From Prevotella sp. (GTDB taxonomy: Bacteria; Bacteroidota; Bacteroidia; Bacteroidales; Bacteroidaceae): a stretch of DNA of 63,996 nucleotides. Every line of letters starts with the position of its first letter. Position 1 is the first letter of the stretch. The position numbers were made by a program, and so were the translations under genes. Below, piece after piece: positions 51,392-59,996 of this stretch. The notes below the pieces were generated by a model, which was not told the origin of the DNA, searched no databases, and saw only the letters and a list, made by a program, of their open reading frames with translations. The stretch covers positions 1-63,996 of the forward strand of contig JAFWSS010000156.1 in NCBI GenBank assembly GCA_017524385.1. Reading direction: 5' to 3'.

Positions 51392-52870
51392 ATGATTATG
51401 AAAATGAGAAAGATTTTCGCCATCATGCTGCTCGCCGCCACCGCCATGGGGTTCGGCAGCTGCAGTGATGATGATGACAATACTGTCGACAATGGCATGC
51501 GCACCGGCAATGCCACCAAGATTGAACTGACCAAGGATGCCGAGCCGGTGTCGGCACTCCAATTCTCCATAGGAAAGGGGTCGGTCATCATCGGCATCGA
51601 GAGTGACGGAAACTGGACAGCAGAGGTGGCCGACACCTCTTGGGTGAAACTTGCCGTCCATGCAGGATATGGATACACCAACAAACTGTCCTACACCAAG
51701 TTGGATGTCTTGAAAAACGAAGGGGAGCAAAACCGCTCCACCACGCTCACCGTGAAGTCGGGTTCTCTGGCAAAGACCATCACCATCAACCAGAATGGCA
51801 TGGGGCTTGACCCTAACGACCCCTTCATCAGCGCCTTCACCTTCGTGGAAAGAATGGGACTGGGTTACAACCTGGGCAACACCCTCGACTCCAATCCTTT
51901 GGGTTCGTGGTGGGATCCTGAGGACAAGACACCTTACGACTTCGAGACACAGTGGGGACAGCCCGAAACCACGCAGGAAATCATCGACTTCATTGCCGAA
52001 CGCGGTTTCAAGACCATCCGCGTGCCGGTCACATGGGGCATCCACTGCAATCCCAACGGCACCATACGAAAGGATTGGATGAACCGCGTGGAGGAAGTGG
52101 TGAACATGGTGCTTGACGCCGGATGCTACTGCATCATCAACATCCAGCACGACTCCGGCGATGCAGAGAACGCCTGGCTCAGGGCTGATATGGACAACTA
52201 CGAGACCATCAGCGCACAGATGAAGAGCCTTTGGACCCAGATAGCAGAACGCTTCCGCGACTACGACGAGCGCCTTGTCTTCGAGGCCTTCAACGAAATC
52301 CTCAGCGCTAGCGGGGAGTGGGGCGACCCGGCGGACGATGCCTGCTATACTGCAGTCAACAAGTTGGAGCAGGACTTCGTTGATGTCGTCAGGGCGACCG
52401 GTGGAAACAATGAATACCGTAACCTGATGGTCAACCCCTACAGTTCGGGTAGCACGGCGGCCAAACTGGCAGGGATGGAGATTCCCAACGACATCCATCC
52501 CAACCATATCCTGGCCTCCATCCACAGCTATGACCCCTATTGGTTCTGCAACGATTCCAGCGACCCTGATGCCCAGCAGTGGTACATCTATATGTTTGAC
52601 ACCACCTGCCAGCAGGAAATCGACGACATCTTCACGAGAATCGAGAAGAGATTCTCCGGAGAACTCGGCGTGCCTTACATCATTGGCGAGTTTGGTGCCA
52701 TCGGAAAGCACGCAGCCATGGCGGAGCGAGTGAAATACGCCCAATACATGGTGCAGAAGTTCAAGCAATACAACACCACCGGACTGTGGTGGATGGGACT
52801 CTGCGACCGCGACGAACTCGAATGGACGGAACCCAATATTGTCGACGCCCTCTTCGGGAATTCACAATAG
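51392..52870 (+). CDS. BACON-domain GH5 endo-glycanase lipoprotein (GH5_4-like)
   Basis: The 492-aa surface lipoprotein has lipobox GFGSC (Cys24); MKMRKIFAI two codons later is an alternative start. A BACON domain spans about 45-135 (GNWTAEVADTSWVKLA, STTLTVKSGSLAKTITINQN), followed by the GH5 catalytic domain. Landmarks are LGYNLGNTLDSNP, IRVPVTWGIH, the acid/base Glu302 in FEAFNEILSASG, HSYDPYWF, and nucleophile Glu433 in YIIGEFGAIGK. GH5_4 enzymes act on beta-glucans, xyloglucan or glucomannan; the locus suggests glucomannan. It ends the SusC-led operon at a strong terminator. Confidence 0.92.
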   Translation: MIMKMRKIFAIMLLAATAMGFGSCSDDDDNTVDNGMRTGNATKIELTKDAEPVSALQFSIGKGSVIIGIESDGNWTAEVADTSWVKLAVHAGYGYTNKLSYTKLDVLKNEGEQNRSTTLTVKSGSLAKTITINQNGMGLDPNDPFISAFTFVERMGLGYNLGNTLDSNPLGSWWDPEDKTPYDFETQWGQPETTQEIIDFIAERGFKTIRVPVTWGIHCNPNGTIRKDWMNRVEEVVNMVLDAGCYCIINIQHDSGDAENAWLRADMDNYETISAQMKSLWTQIAERFRDYDERLVFEAFNEILSASGEWGDPADDACYTAVNKLEQDFVDVVRATGGNNEYRNLMVNPYSSGSTAAKLAGMEIPNDIHPNHILASIHSYDPYWFCNDSSDPDAQQWYIYMFDTTCQQEIDDIFTRIEKRFSGELGVPYIIGEFGAIGKHAAMAERVKYAQYMVQKFKQYNTTGLWWMGLCDRDELEWTEPNIVDALFGNSQ

Positions 52871-52884
52871 GCAGTCCCTCATGC

Positions 52885-52920
52885 AAAAACATCCCCCGGC
52901 CTCGGTCGGGGGATGTTTTT
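52885..52920 (+). terminator. Intrinsic terminator after the BACON-GH5 gene
   Basis: Perfect 14-bp arms AAAAACATCCCCCG / CGGGGGATGTTTTT with an 8-nt loop and T-run. Confidence 0.9.
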
Positions 52921-52945
52921 TACAAGACCTCAACCTCTTCAAAAG

Positions 52946-53035
52946 CCTCCTATTCCTTCCTAAAACTTCCTAGTCTCTCCTAAAACTTCCTATTCTTTCA
53001 CAAGACTTCCTATTCTCTCCTAACACCTCCTGTCC
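52946..53035. repeat. 10-bp-period TTCCTA array between two GH5 genes
   Basis: Nine 10-mers read CCTCCTATTC, CTTCCTAAAA, CTTCCTAGTC, TCTCCTAAAA, CTTCCTATTC, TTTCACAAGA, CTTCCTATTC, TCTCCTAACA, CCTCCTGTCC. Confidence 0.85.
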
Positions 53036-53128
53036 TTTTCCATAATTGTATCAAACAAAAGCAAGATAATATCATCCCATGTGAAAAAAAATGCGTATTT
53101 TTGCACAAAATTGCAATCCTTTTCCACT

Positions 53129-54421
53129 ATGAAGCATTTGTTTACGCTTTTCACACTGGCATTGATGCTCTGCGCATGCAATCAAGCCAACAGCAGCGAC
53201 CCCTTCGTGCGCGTCAAAGAAGGGCATTTCGTAAGGAATGGCAAACCCTATTATTATGTAGGCACCAATTTCTGGTATGGAGCCATACTCGCAAGCGAGG
53301 GGCAGGGAGGCGACCGCGAGCGCCTATGCCGCGAACTGGATTTCATGAAGGAAATGGGCATCGACAACCTTCGCATACTCGTGGGAAGCGATGGTGAAAG
53401 AGGTGTCACCACCAAGGTGGAGCCCACCTTGCAGGAGAAACCGGGCGTCTATAACGACACCATACTCGCCGGACTCGACTTCCTGCTTCAAGAGATGGGA
53501 AAGCGCGACATGGTGGCCGTGCTCTATCTCAACAATGCTTGGGAGTGGAGTGGGGGATACGGCTTCTATCTCGAACACGCCGGGGAGGGGAAGGCACCCA
53601 GACCCAACGAGGATGGTTATGAGGCGTATATGAATTTTGTCGCCAAATACGCCACTTGTGAGAAGGCCCACCAACTGTTCTACGACTATGTGAAATTCAT
53701 CCTCGGACGAACAAATAGATATACCGGCGTGAAATACATCGACGACCCCGCCATCATGTCGTGGCAGATAGGCAACGAACCAAGGGCGTTCAGCAAGGAG
53801 GCTCTGCCGGCTTTCGAGAAATGGCTCGCCGAGGCTTCAGCACTCATACGAAGCATAGACCCCAACCACCTGGTCTCTGTCGGCAGCGAAGGGGCGTGGG
53901 GATGTGAAGGTGACTTCGAGGCTTATGAACGCATCTGCTCCGACAAGAACGTCGACTACTGCAACATACACCTGTGGCCGTTCAACTGGTCGTGGGCAAG
54001 AAAAGACCACCTCGTGGAGGATGTGGACTCCAGCTGCATCAAGGCGAAGGACTACATAGACCGCCACCTCGAGATTTGCGCTAGAATCAAAAAACCGCTG
54101 GTTATGGAGGAATTTGGCTATCCACGCGACGGTTTCCTCTTCTCCAAGGATACACCGACCACGGGGCGCGACGCCTTCTACAAATACACCTTCTCACTCG
54201 TGGGTGACAATGCTGCCAAGGGTGGCTACTTCGCAGGATGCAACTTCTGGGGATGGGGTGGCTTCGCCAATCCCGCGCACAACCAATGGCAGGTGGGCGA
54301 CGACTACACCGGCGATCCCGCGCAGGAAGACCAAGGCCTCAACTCGGTCTTTGCCACCGACACCTCAACCCTCAAGGTGGTCAAGGCCGAAGTAGACCGC
54401 ATGGCAGCCATAGGAAAATAG
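53129..54421 (+). CDS. GH5_7-type endo-beta-1,4-mannanase lipoprotein
   Basis: The 430-aa enzyme hydrolyses internal mannan links at the surface or in the periplasm. The start MKHLFTLFTLALMLCAC gives a lipobox (Cys17); an upstream GTG/ATG-less extension overlaps the -7 box (TATTTTTG, 53096-53103). The mannanase pattern is clear: FVRNGKPYYYVGTNFWYGAI, LDFMKEMGIDNLRILVG, acid/base Glu217 in MSWQIGNEPRAFS, HLWPFNWSWA, and nucleophile Glu328 in LVMEEFGYPRDG. It starts a second transcription unit of the locus after a terminator and repeat array. Confidence 0.93.
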   Translation: MKHLFTLFTLALMLCACNQANSSDPFVRVKEGHFVRNGKPYYYVGTNFWYGAILASEGQGGDRERLCRELDFMKEMGIDNLRILVGSDGERGVTTKVEPTLQEKPGVYNDTILAGLDFLLQEMGKRDMVAVLYLNNAWEWSGGYGFYLEHAGEGKAPRPNEDGYEAYMNFVAKYATCEKAHQLFYDYVKFILGRTNRYTGVKYIDDPAIMSWQIGNEPRAFSKEALPAFEKWLAEASALIRSIDPNHLVSVGSEGAWGCEGDFEAYERICSDKNVDYCNIHLWPFNWSWARKDHLVEDVDSSCIKAKDYIDRHLEICARIKKPLVMEEFGYPRDGFLFSKDTPTTGRDAFYKYTFSLVGDNAAKGGYFAGCNFWGWGGFANPAHNQWQVGDDYTGDPAQEDQGLNSVFATDTSTLKVVKAEVDRMAAIGK

Positions 54422-54433
54422 CAAGCATCAGCC

Positions 54434-54505
54434 ACTGGGAAAACTAGAATCCCTAGATATACTAGAATCCCTAGATATACTAGAATCCTTGGGAAAACTA
54501 GAAAA
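54434..54505. repeat. CTAG-rich 9-bp-period array between mannanase and esterase genes
   Basis: Eight 9-mers read ACTGGGAAA, ACTAGAATC, CCTAGATAT, ACTAGAATC, CCTAGATAT, ACTAGAATC, CTTGGGAAA, ACTAGAAAA. It begins 12 bp after one stop and ends 11 bp before the next start. Confidence 0.9.
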
Positions 54506-54516
54506 AACAAAAAGAT

Positions 54517-55797
54517 ATGAGAAAAATCCTGATTCTGCTGGCACTTGTCGCCTTGCTCACGCCGGCACACGCACAAATCCGAGGCAACAACATCGTTGTT
54601 TCCGTCACCCCCGACCATAAGGACTGGAACTATGCCGTTGGAGAAAAGGCGCATTTCGTTGTCAACGTGAGGAAGTCGGGCACGCTTCTCGACAATGTCG
54701 ACGTAGACTATGAGGCAGGCCCCGTGATGTATCCAGAGGTGACCAAGACCCATGTCAAACTCGCCGATGGCACGATGAAATGGACCGGCATGATGAAGGA
54801 ACCGGGCTTTTACCGCCTCAAAGTCACAGCACATGTCGACGGGAAGGACTATGTGGGACTATGCACCGCAGGCTTCTCGCCGGAGAAAATCCAACCTGCT
54901 ACCCAATGTCCCGCCGACTTCGACGAGTTCTGGAGCAATGCTCTCAAGGATGCCCGAAAATATGCCCTCGACCCACACAAAACACTACTGCCCGACCGAT
55001 GCACGGAGACCGTCAATGTCTATGAGGTGAGCTTCGTCAACAACAAACCTTCCAGTCGCATTTATGGCATCTTGTGCGTTCCCGTAAAACCTGGAAAATA
55101 CCCTGCATTGCTCAGGGTGCCAGGGGCCGGGGTGAGACCCTACAGCGGAGATGTCTATACCGCCTCGCAAGGGGCCATCACACTTGAAATCGGAATCCAC
55201 GGATTCTCAGTCACACTGCCGCTCTCCGTCTATGTGGACATGCGCGACGCATGTATGGAAGGATATTGGGAGAGCAATCTTGACCAACCTGACAAGAATT
55301 TCTACAAACGAGTGGTGGTGGGAGCCGTCAGGGCGGTCGATTACATCGCATCGCTGCCGGAATGGAATGGCAACGAGGTGGGAGTCTCAGGTGCTTCCCA
55401 AGGGGGATTCCTCTCACTCGCTGTCGCAGCACTCGACAACCGCATCACCTTTCTCGCACCCGTTCATGACGCCATGTGCGACTACGAGGTGGCCCTGAAG
55501 AAAAAGGCATGTGGATGGCCGCACTATTTCTACCAAGTCGACCAGCCTGACATGAAAAAAGTGCAAGGTGCACGCTATTACGACGGCATCAACTTTGCAC
55601 GTCGCGTCAAATGCCCCGGATGGTATTCCTTCGGCTACAACGACGAAGTGGTACCGCCATCATCGGCCTACTCCGTCTACAACGTCGTCAATGCACCAAA
55701 GACCCTCAGCATCTATCAAATGACAGGTCATTACTGGTATCAGGAGCAATGGGACGAGTGGGAGGAATGGCTCTTGCAACAGATGCACTTGAGATAA
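54517..55797 (+). CDS. CE7-family acetyl esterase
   Basis: The 426-aa protein has a signal peptide (MRKILILLALVALLTPAHA-Q). An N-terminal beta-rich extension of about 115 residues is followed by the alpha/beta-hydrolase fold of CE7 (cephalosporin-C deacetylase / acetyl xylan esterase). Markers are CPADFDEFWSNALKDARKYA, LRVPGAGVRPYSGD, nucleophile Ser294 in VSGASQGGFLS, the Asp in GYNDEVVPP and the His in MTGHYWYQEQWDEW. In this locus it probably removes acetyl groups from acetylated glucomannan or its oligosaccharides, letting the mannanases act. GH26 follows 35 bp downstream. Confidence 0.9.
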   Translation: MRKILILLALVALLTPAHAQIRGNNIVVSVTPDHKDWNYAVGEKAHFVVNVRKSGTLLDNVDVDYEAGPVMYPEVTKTHVKLADGTMKWTGMMKEPGFYRLKVTAHVDGKDYVGLCTAGFSPEKIQPATQCPADFDEFWSNALKDARKYALDPHKTLLPDRCTETVNVYEVSFVNNKPSSRIYGILCVPVKPGKYPALLRVPGAGVRPYSGDVYTASQGAITLEIGIHGFSVTLPLSVYVDMRDACMEGYWESNLDQPDKNFYKRVVVGAVRAVDYIASLPEWNGNEVGVSGASQGGFLSLAVAALDNRITFLAPVHDAMCDYEVALKKKACGWPHYFYQVDQPDMKKVQGARYYDGINFARRVKCPGWYSFGYNDEVVPPSSAYSVYNVVNAPKTLSIYQMTGHYWYQEQWDEWEEWLLQQMHLR

Positions 55798-55832
55798 GAT
55801 GAAAAATCCGATCATTCCGAAATAGCCACAAT

Positions 55833-56924
55833 ATGAAAAAAACAATCTTGCTTGCGACGGCCCTCGCCATGATGCTCGCATGCACAACACAAAAGGAAAC
55901 TCCAAAAACCGGTGCCGACCAACTCCTCGACCGGCTGCAAGCCTTGCAGCAGAAAGGCTATATGTATGGCCATGAGGACGACACCTTCTATGGACTCACT
56001 TGGGATGGCGACACCATGCCGGGTGTGGAAAAGAGTGACATCCTTGCCACCGTGGGCGACTATCCCGCAGTCATGGGCTTCGACCTCGGAGGCATTGAGA
56101 TGGGCGACAAGAAAAACCTCGACAGTGTGGCTTTCACACGCATACACGACGAGATTGTCAAGCAATATGCCCGTGGGGGTATCGTCACCATCAGCTGGCA
56201 TCCGAGGAACCCTGTCACGGGAGGAGACGCCTGGGATGTGAAAGACACCACCGTCGTAAGACAAATCCTCCAAAACGACTCCGTCAAGGAGAAGTTCAAC
56301 ACATGGATGACAAGGGTGGCCGACTTCCTCAAGACCCTCAAGACCGACAAGGGAGAACCCGTTCCTGTCATCTTCAGACCTTGGCATGAGAACAACGGCT
56401 CCTGGTTCTGGTGGGGACAGAAACTGTGTTCCGACGAGGAGTACCACGGACTGTGGAACACCCTCCAGGATTTCCTCAAAGGACAAGGGCTCGACAACCT
56501 CTTGTGGAGCTATTCGCCCAACCTCGACGGAGGATGGGACGAGCAGCGCTTCCAGGCACGCTATCCTGGCAACGACCGTGTGCAACTCATCGGTGAAGAT
56601 GCCTACCAATGGGGCACGGAGGAGGATTTTGTCAAGGCACTCAACGCCGACCTCACCTTCCTCACCGACTTTGCCAAGAAAAACAACAAGATGATGGCCA
56701 TGACCGAATGCGGGTACAAGAACATTCCCGACTCCACATGGTGGACCAGGGTGCTCAAACCCATCATGGACAATTACCCCATCTGTTATTTCCTCACCTG
56801 GCGCAACTACATAGGCACCGACAAGGTGGAGTATTTCGCTCCCGACCCCGACCAAGTGAGCGCAGAGGATTTCAAAAAACTCTATCAAGCCCCCAACACC
56901 TTGTTCCTCAAGGATATACAATAA
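55833..56924 (+). CDS. GH26 endo-beta-1,4-mannanase lipoprotein
   Basis: The 363-aa lipoprotein (lipobox LAC, Cys17) is formed of a single GH26 domain. Family motifs are YMYGHEDDTFYGLTWDG, GGIVTISWHPRNPVTGGDAW, acid/base Glu186 in IFRPWHENNGSWFWWG, LLWSYSPNL, and nucleophile Glu292 in MAMTECGYKNIP. GH26 mannanases release mannobiose or longer mannan oligosaccharides. It is in one run with the CE7 gene; 16 bp after the stop begins a set of 44-bp repeats that separates it from GH130. Confidence 0.95.
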   Translation: MKKTILLATALAMMLACTTQKETPKTGADQLLDRLQALQQKGYMYGHEDDTFYGLTWDGDTMPGVEKSDILATVGDYPAVMGFDLGGIEMGDKKNLDSVAFTRIHDEIVKQYARGGIVTISWHPRNPVTGGDAWDVKDTTVVRQILQNDSVKEKFNTWMTRVADFLKTLKTDKGEPVPVIFRPWHENNGSWFWWGQKLCSDEEYHGLWNTLQDFLKGQGLDNLLWSYSPNLDGGWDEQRFQARYPGNDRVQLIGEDAYQWGTEEDFVKALNADLTFLTDFAKKNNKMMAMTECGYKNIPDSTWWTRVLKPIMDNYPICYFLTWRNYIGTDKVEYFAPDPDQVSAEDFKKLYQAPNTLFLKDIQ

Positions 56925-56940
56925 GCCTTAGGCTTCCGCC

Positions 56941-57112
56941 CTTTCCCGTTCTCCGCAAGCAGCGGTTCTGCCGCTGCCCGGTTCCTTTCCCGTTCTCCGC
57001 AAGCAGCGGTTCTGCCGCTGCCCGGTTCCTTTCCCGTTCTCCACAAGCAGTGGTTCTGCCGCTGCCCGGTTCCTTTCCCGTTTCCCGCACGCAGCGGTTC
57101 TACCGCTGCCCC
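56941..57112. repeat. Four 44-bp tandem repeats with hairpins between GH26 and GH130
   Basis: Copies begin at 56941, 56985, 57029 and 57073. The first two are identical, the third differs at few positions, the last is degenerate. Each contains GCAGCGG-TTCTG-CCGCTGC, able to form a 7-bp hairpin with a 5-nt loop, joined by CCGGTTCCTTTCCC-type linkers. There are no spacers, hence not CRISPR. It may act as an mRNA stabiliser or attenuator. Confidence 0.92.
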
Positions 57113-57141
57113 ATATCACCACTTAGCCCATCATAACAACC

Positions 57142-58311
57142 ATGCAAAATAGCCTTTTCCAAGACCGTGTGAAAGCGCTCAAGGCGCATCACGAAGAACT
57201 CCTCTCCCGGAAAAACGAACCCGTGGAGTGGGGGAACGGCATCTATACCAAGTACAAGAACCCCATCGTCACTGCAGACCACACACCGCTCACCTGGCGC
57301 TATGATTTTTGCGAGAAGGACAACCCGCACCTCATGCAGCGCATCATGATGAATGCCACGCTCAACAGCGGCGCCATCAAATGGAACGGCAAGTATGTCA
57401 TCGTCGTGCGCGTGGAAGGCGCGGACAGGAAGTCGTTCTTCGCCGTGGCGGAGAGTCCCAACGGCATCGACAACTTCCGCTTCTGGGAAGAGCCAATCAC
57501 CATGCCCGAGGATGTTGTTCCCGCCACCAACGTCTACGACATGCGCCTCACCGCCCATGAGGACGGATGGGTCTATGGCATCTTCTGTGCCGAGCGGCAC
57601 GATGACTCACAACCTGGAGACCTCTCGGCAGCCACGGCGACGGCGGGCATCGCTCGCACCAAGGACCTCGTCAGTTGGGAGCGCCTTCCCGACCTCAAGG
57701 CACGGAGCCAGCAGCGCAACGTGGTGCTCCACCCGGAGTTCGTGGATGGAAAATACGCATTCTACACACGGCCCCAGGATGGATTCATCGACACCGGCTC
57801 TGGCGGCGGCATAGGATGGGCGCTTGTCGACGACATCACCCATGCGGAGGTCAGGGAGGAGAAAATCATCAATGCACGCCACTACCATACCATCATGGAG
57901 GTGAAAAACGGCGAGGGACCGCATCCCATCAAGACCGACAAGGGATGGCTCCACCTGGCCCACGGCGTCCGAGGCTGTGCCAGCGGCTTGCGCTACGTGC
58001 TCTATATGTATATGACGGCGCTCGACGACCCCACACGCGTCATCGCACGTCCCGGTGGCTATTTCCTCGTGCCGGAAGGGTGGGAGTACATCGGCGACGT
58101 GATGAACGTGGTGTTCGCCAACGGATGGATTGCCGATGATGACGGAAAGGTGTTCATCTATTACGCCTCTAGCGACACCCGCATGCACGTGGCCACCTCC
58201 ACCATCGACCAACTTGTAGATTATTGCATGAACACGCCGGAGGACGGACTATCTACCGCCGCTTCTGTGGAGACCATCAAGAAACTCATCGCAAAAAACC
58301 GCAAATTGTAG
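57142..58311 (+). CDS. GH130 4-O-beta-D-mannosyl-D-glucose phosphorylase
   Basis: This 389-aa cytosolic enzyme has no signal peptide. It phosphorolyses mannosyl-glucose to mannose 1-phosphate and glucose, conserving bond energy. It matches GH130_1: NGIYTKYKNPIVTADHTPLT, MNATLNSGAIKWNGKYVIVV, catalytic Asp133 in TNVYDMRLTAHEDG, RNVVLHPEFVDGKYAFYTRP, and SGGGIGWALVDDITHAE. Its substrate is made by the 2-epimerase encoded 1.7 kb downstream, from mannobiose. It sits between the 44-bp repeats and the sugar symporter gene. Confidence 0.95.
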   Translation: MQNSLFQDRVKALKAHHEELLSRKNEPVEWGNGIYTKYKNPIVTADHTPLTWRYDFCEKDNPHLMQRIMMNATLNSGAIKWNGKYVIVVRVEGADRKSFFAVAESPNGIDNFRFWEEPITMPEDVVPATNVYDMRLTAHEDGWVYGIFCAERHDDSQPGDLSAATATAGIARTKDLVSWERLPDLKARSQQRNVVLHPEFVDGKYAFYTRPQDGFIDTGSGGGIGWALVDDITHAEVREEKIINARHYHTIMEVKNGEGPHPIKTDKGWLHLAHGVRGCASGLRYVLYMYMTALDDPTRVIARPGGYFLVPEGWEYIGDVMNVVFANGWIADDDGKVFIYYASSDTRMHVATSTIDQLVDYCMNTPEDGLSTAASVETIKKLIAKNRKL

Positions 58312-58399
58312 TTCCTGGCATCTTTTCCATAAAAAAATTCATAAGTACAATCATTCCTATCGTAACTATATTAACTATTCATAATTAAACAATAAAACA

Positions 58400-59992
58400 A
58401 TGGCATCCTTAAAAGAAAAAATCGGATATGCTCTGGGTGACGCCGCCGCCGGCGGTATCACATGGAAAGTCATGTCCATCGCATTCCCCTTGTTCTTCAC
58501 CAATGTCTTCGGACTCACCGTGGCCGACACCGCCTTGCTCATGCTCATCGCACGTATGTTTGACGTGGTCACCGACCCGCTCATGGGCAGTCTCGCCGAC
58601 CGCACGCAGTCAAAATGGGGCACCTATCGCCCATGGCTCATCTATGGAGCCATACCTTTTGGACTTATCTTCGCCCTCTTGCTTTACACACCCGACTTCG
58701 GGCCGATGGGCAAGCGTATCTATGCCTATACGCTCTACCTGCTCATGATGGTCATCTACACCGCCGTCAACGTTCCTTATGGTTCGCTTCTTGGCGTGAT
58801 GACCGATGACGACAACGAGAAAAACCAATTCTCTTCTTTCCGCATGGTGGGTGCATACGCCATGGGATTCATCACTTTGCTTTCCTTCCCTTATATCCAG
58901 AAGTTAGCCGGAGGTTCTGAGCAGCATCAGTATGCATTTATTGGAGTTGTCTTCGGTGTGATAGCTGCTGCGGGCACGTTGGCCTGTGGCTTGCTTACCA
59001 AGGAGCGCCTGAAGCCTGTCCGAGCTGAGAAATTCTCCAAAAAGCCTTTCATCGACCTGTTCAAAAACAAACCATGGATTTACCTGACACTGATTGGCAT
59101 CTGCACCAACTTCTTCAATGGTTTCCGCTATGCTGTGGCTGGTTATATGTTCGACTATATTCTGGGCAGGGAAATCACCATTAGCAGTCTGATTATCAAT
59201 TATACGGTGTTCATGACTTTTGGAGAGGTCACCTGTATGATTTTCGGTGGGTTGTCCCCAGCGTTTACGAAGTGGATGGGTTCGAAACGCAAGGCGTTCA
59301 TCGTGGCGGCATGCATCTGCTTGTTTTTCTCTACGTTGTTCTTCTTCGTGCCCAAAGACCCGGCTTACATCTGGCTCCTTATCGCCATCGTTGTGCTGAC
59401 CTCTGTAGGAATCGGCCTGTATTCACCACTGCTGTGGTCGATGTATGCCGACGTGGCTGACTATGCCACCGAGAAAAACGGTACGTCATCCACGGGACTC
59501 ATCTTCTCTTCGGGCACCATGGCACAGAAATTCGGCACGGCCATCTCAGGTTCGCTTCTCGCCATGCTCCTGGGGCTGGTGGGCTTCAGTTCTGGAACCT
59601 CTACGGTAAATGAGGAGGTCGTTCCCCAAGACAATACGGTAACCATCATTTCCAAGACAAAGGATGGCAAGGAATCGACCGTTGTTGTCAAAGGCAAAGA
59701 GGCTGCTGATTTCCTCCAGTTTGCAGAACTTGACGAGAAGGATGTCACTGCCAATGATTCCAAGATAATCACGGTTACGGAGGATGGAATGAAAAAGGTG
59801 AAAAACCGTATCTGGGCTCTTTCTGAAGAGACCTCATTGACAACTTCTGAGAAAGACAAGAGCACCACCACTATCAAGATAGAGAAAATGGGTGGCGTGC
59901 GCGATATGATATGGTTGATTTTCTCCCTCTTCCCTGCCGGTATCGCACTCATCATGATTTTCCTCACCCGCCTTTATCCGATCAAGAAGTAG
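58400..59992 (+). CDS. GPH-family (MelB-like) sugar:cation symporter with a large TM11-TM12 loop
   Basis: This 530-aa inner-membrane MFS-type carrier is probably for mannobiose. Typical features are KIGYALGDAAAGGITWKVMS at the start, ARMFDVVTDPLMGSLADRTQ after TM2, VPYGSLLGVMTDD, and the TM10-11 region YSPLLWSMYADVADYATEKN. Twelve membrane segments are predicted by eye. GPH carriers are usually about 450-480 aa; here about 100 hydrophilic residues (about 398-499, PQDNTVTIISKTKDGKESTV onward) are inserted before the last helix, in the loop expected to be periplasmic. The epimerase gene follows by 4 bp, so both are co-translated. Confidence 0.92.
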   Translation: MASLKEKIGYALGDAAAGGITWKVMSIAFPLFFTNVFGLTVADTALLMLIARMFDVVTDPLMGSLADRTQSKWGTYRPWLIYGAIPFGLIFALLLYTPDFGPMGKRIYAYTLYLLMMVIYTAVNVPYGSLLGVMTDDDNEKNQFSSFRMVGAYAMGFITLLSFPYIQKLAGGSEQHQYAFIGVVFGVIAAAGTLACGLLTKERLKPVRAEKFSKKPFIDLFKNKPWIYLTLIGICTNFFNGFRYAVAGYMFDYILGREITISSLIINYTVFMTFGEVTCMIFGGLSPAFTKWMGSKRKAFIVAACICLFFSTLFFFVPKDPAYIWLLIAIVVLTSVGIGLYSPLLWSMYADVADYATEKNGTSSTGLIFSSGTMAQKFGTAISGSLLAMLLGLVGFSSGTSTVNEEVVPQDNTVTIISKTKDGKESTVVVKGKEAADFLQFAELDEKDVTANDSKIITVTEDGMKKVKNRIWALSEETSLTTSEKDKSTTTIKIEKMGGVRDMIWLIFSLFPAGIALIMIFLTRLYPIKK

Positions 59993-59996
59993 GAGC

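Noticed and set aside
51383-52768. 461-codon minus-strand frame over the BACON-GH5 gene
   Set aside because: Antisense to a gene with complete catalytic motifs; composition is that of a shadow frame.
56941-57112. CRISPR array
   Set aside because: The 44-bp copies are directly adjacent with no unique spacers, and no cas genes are present.
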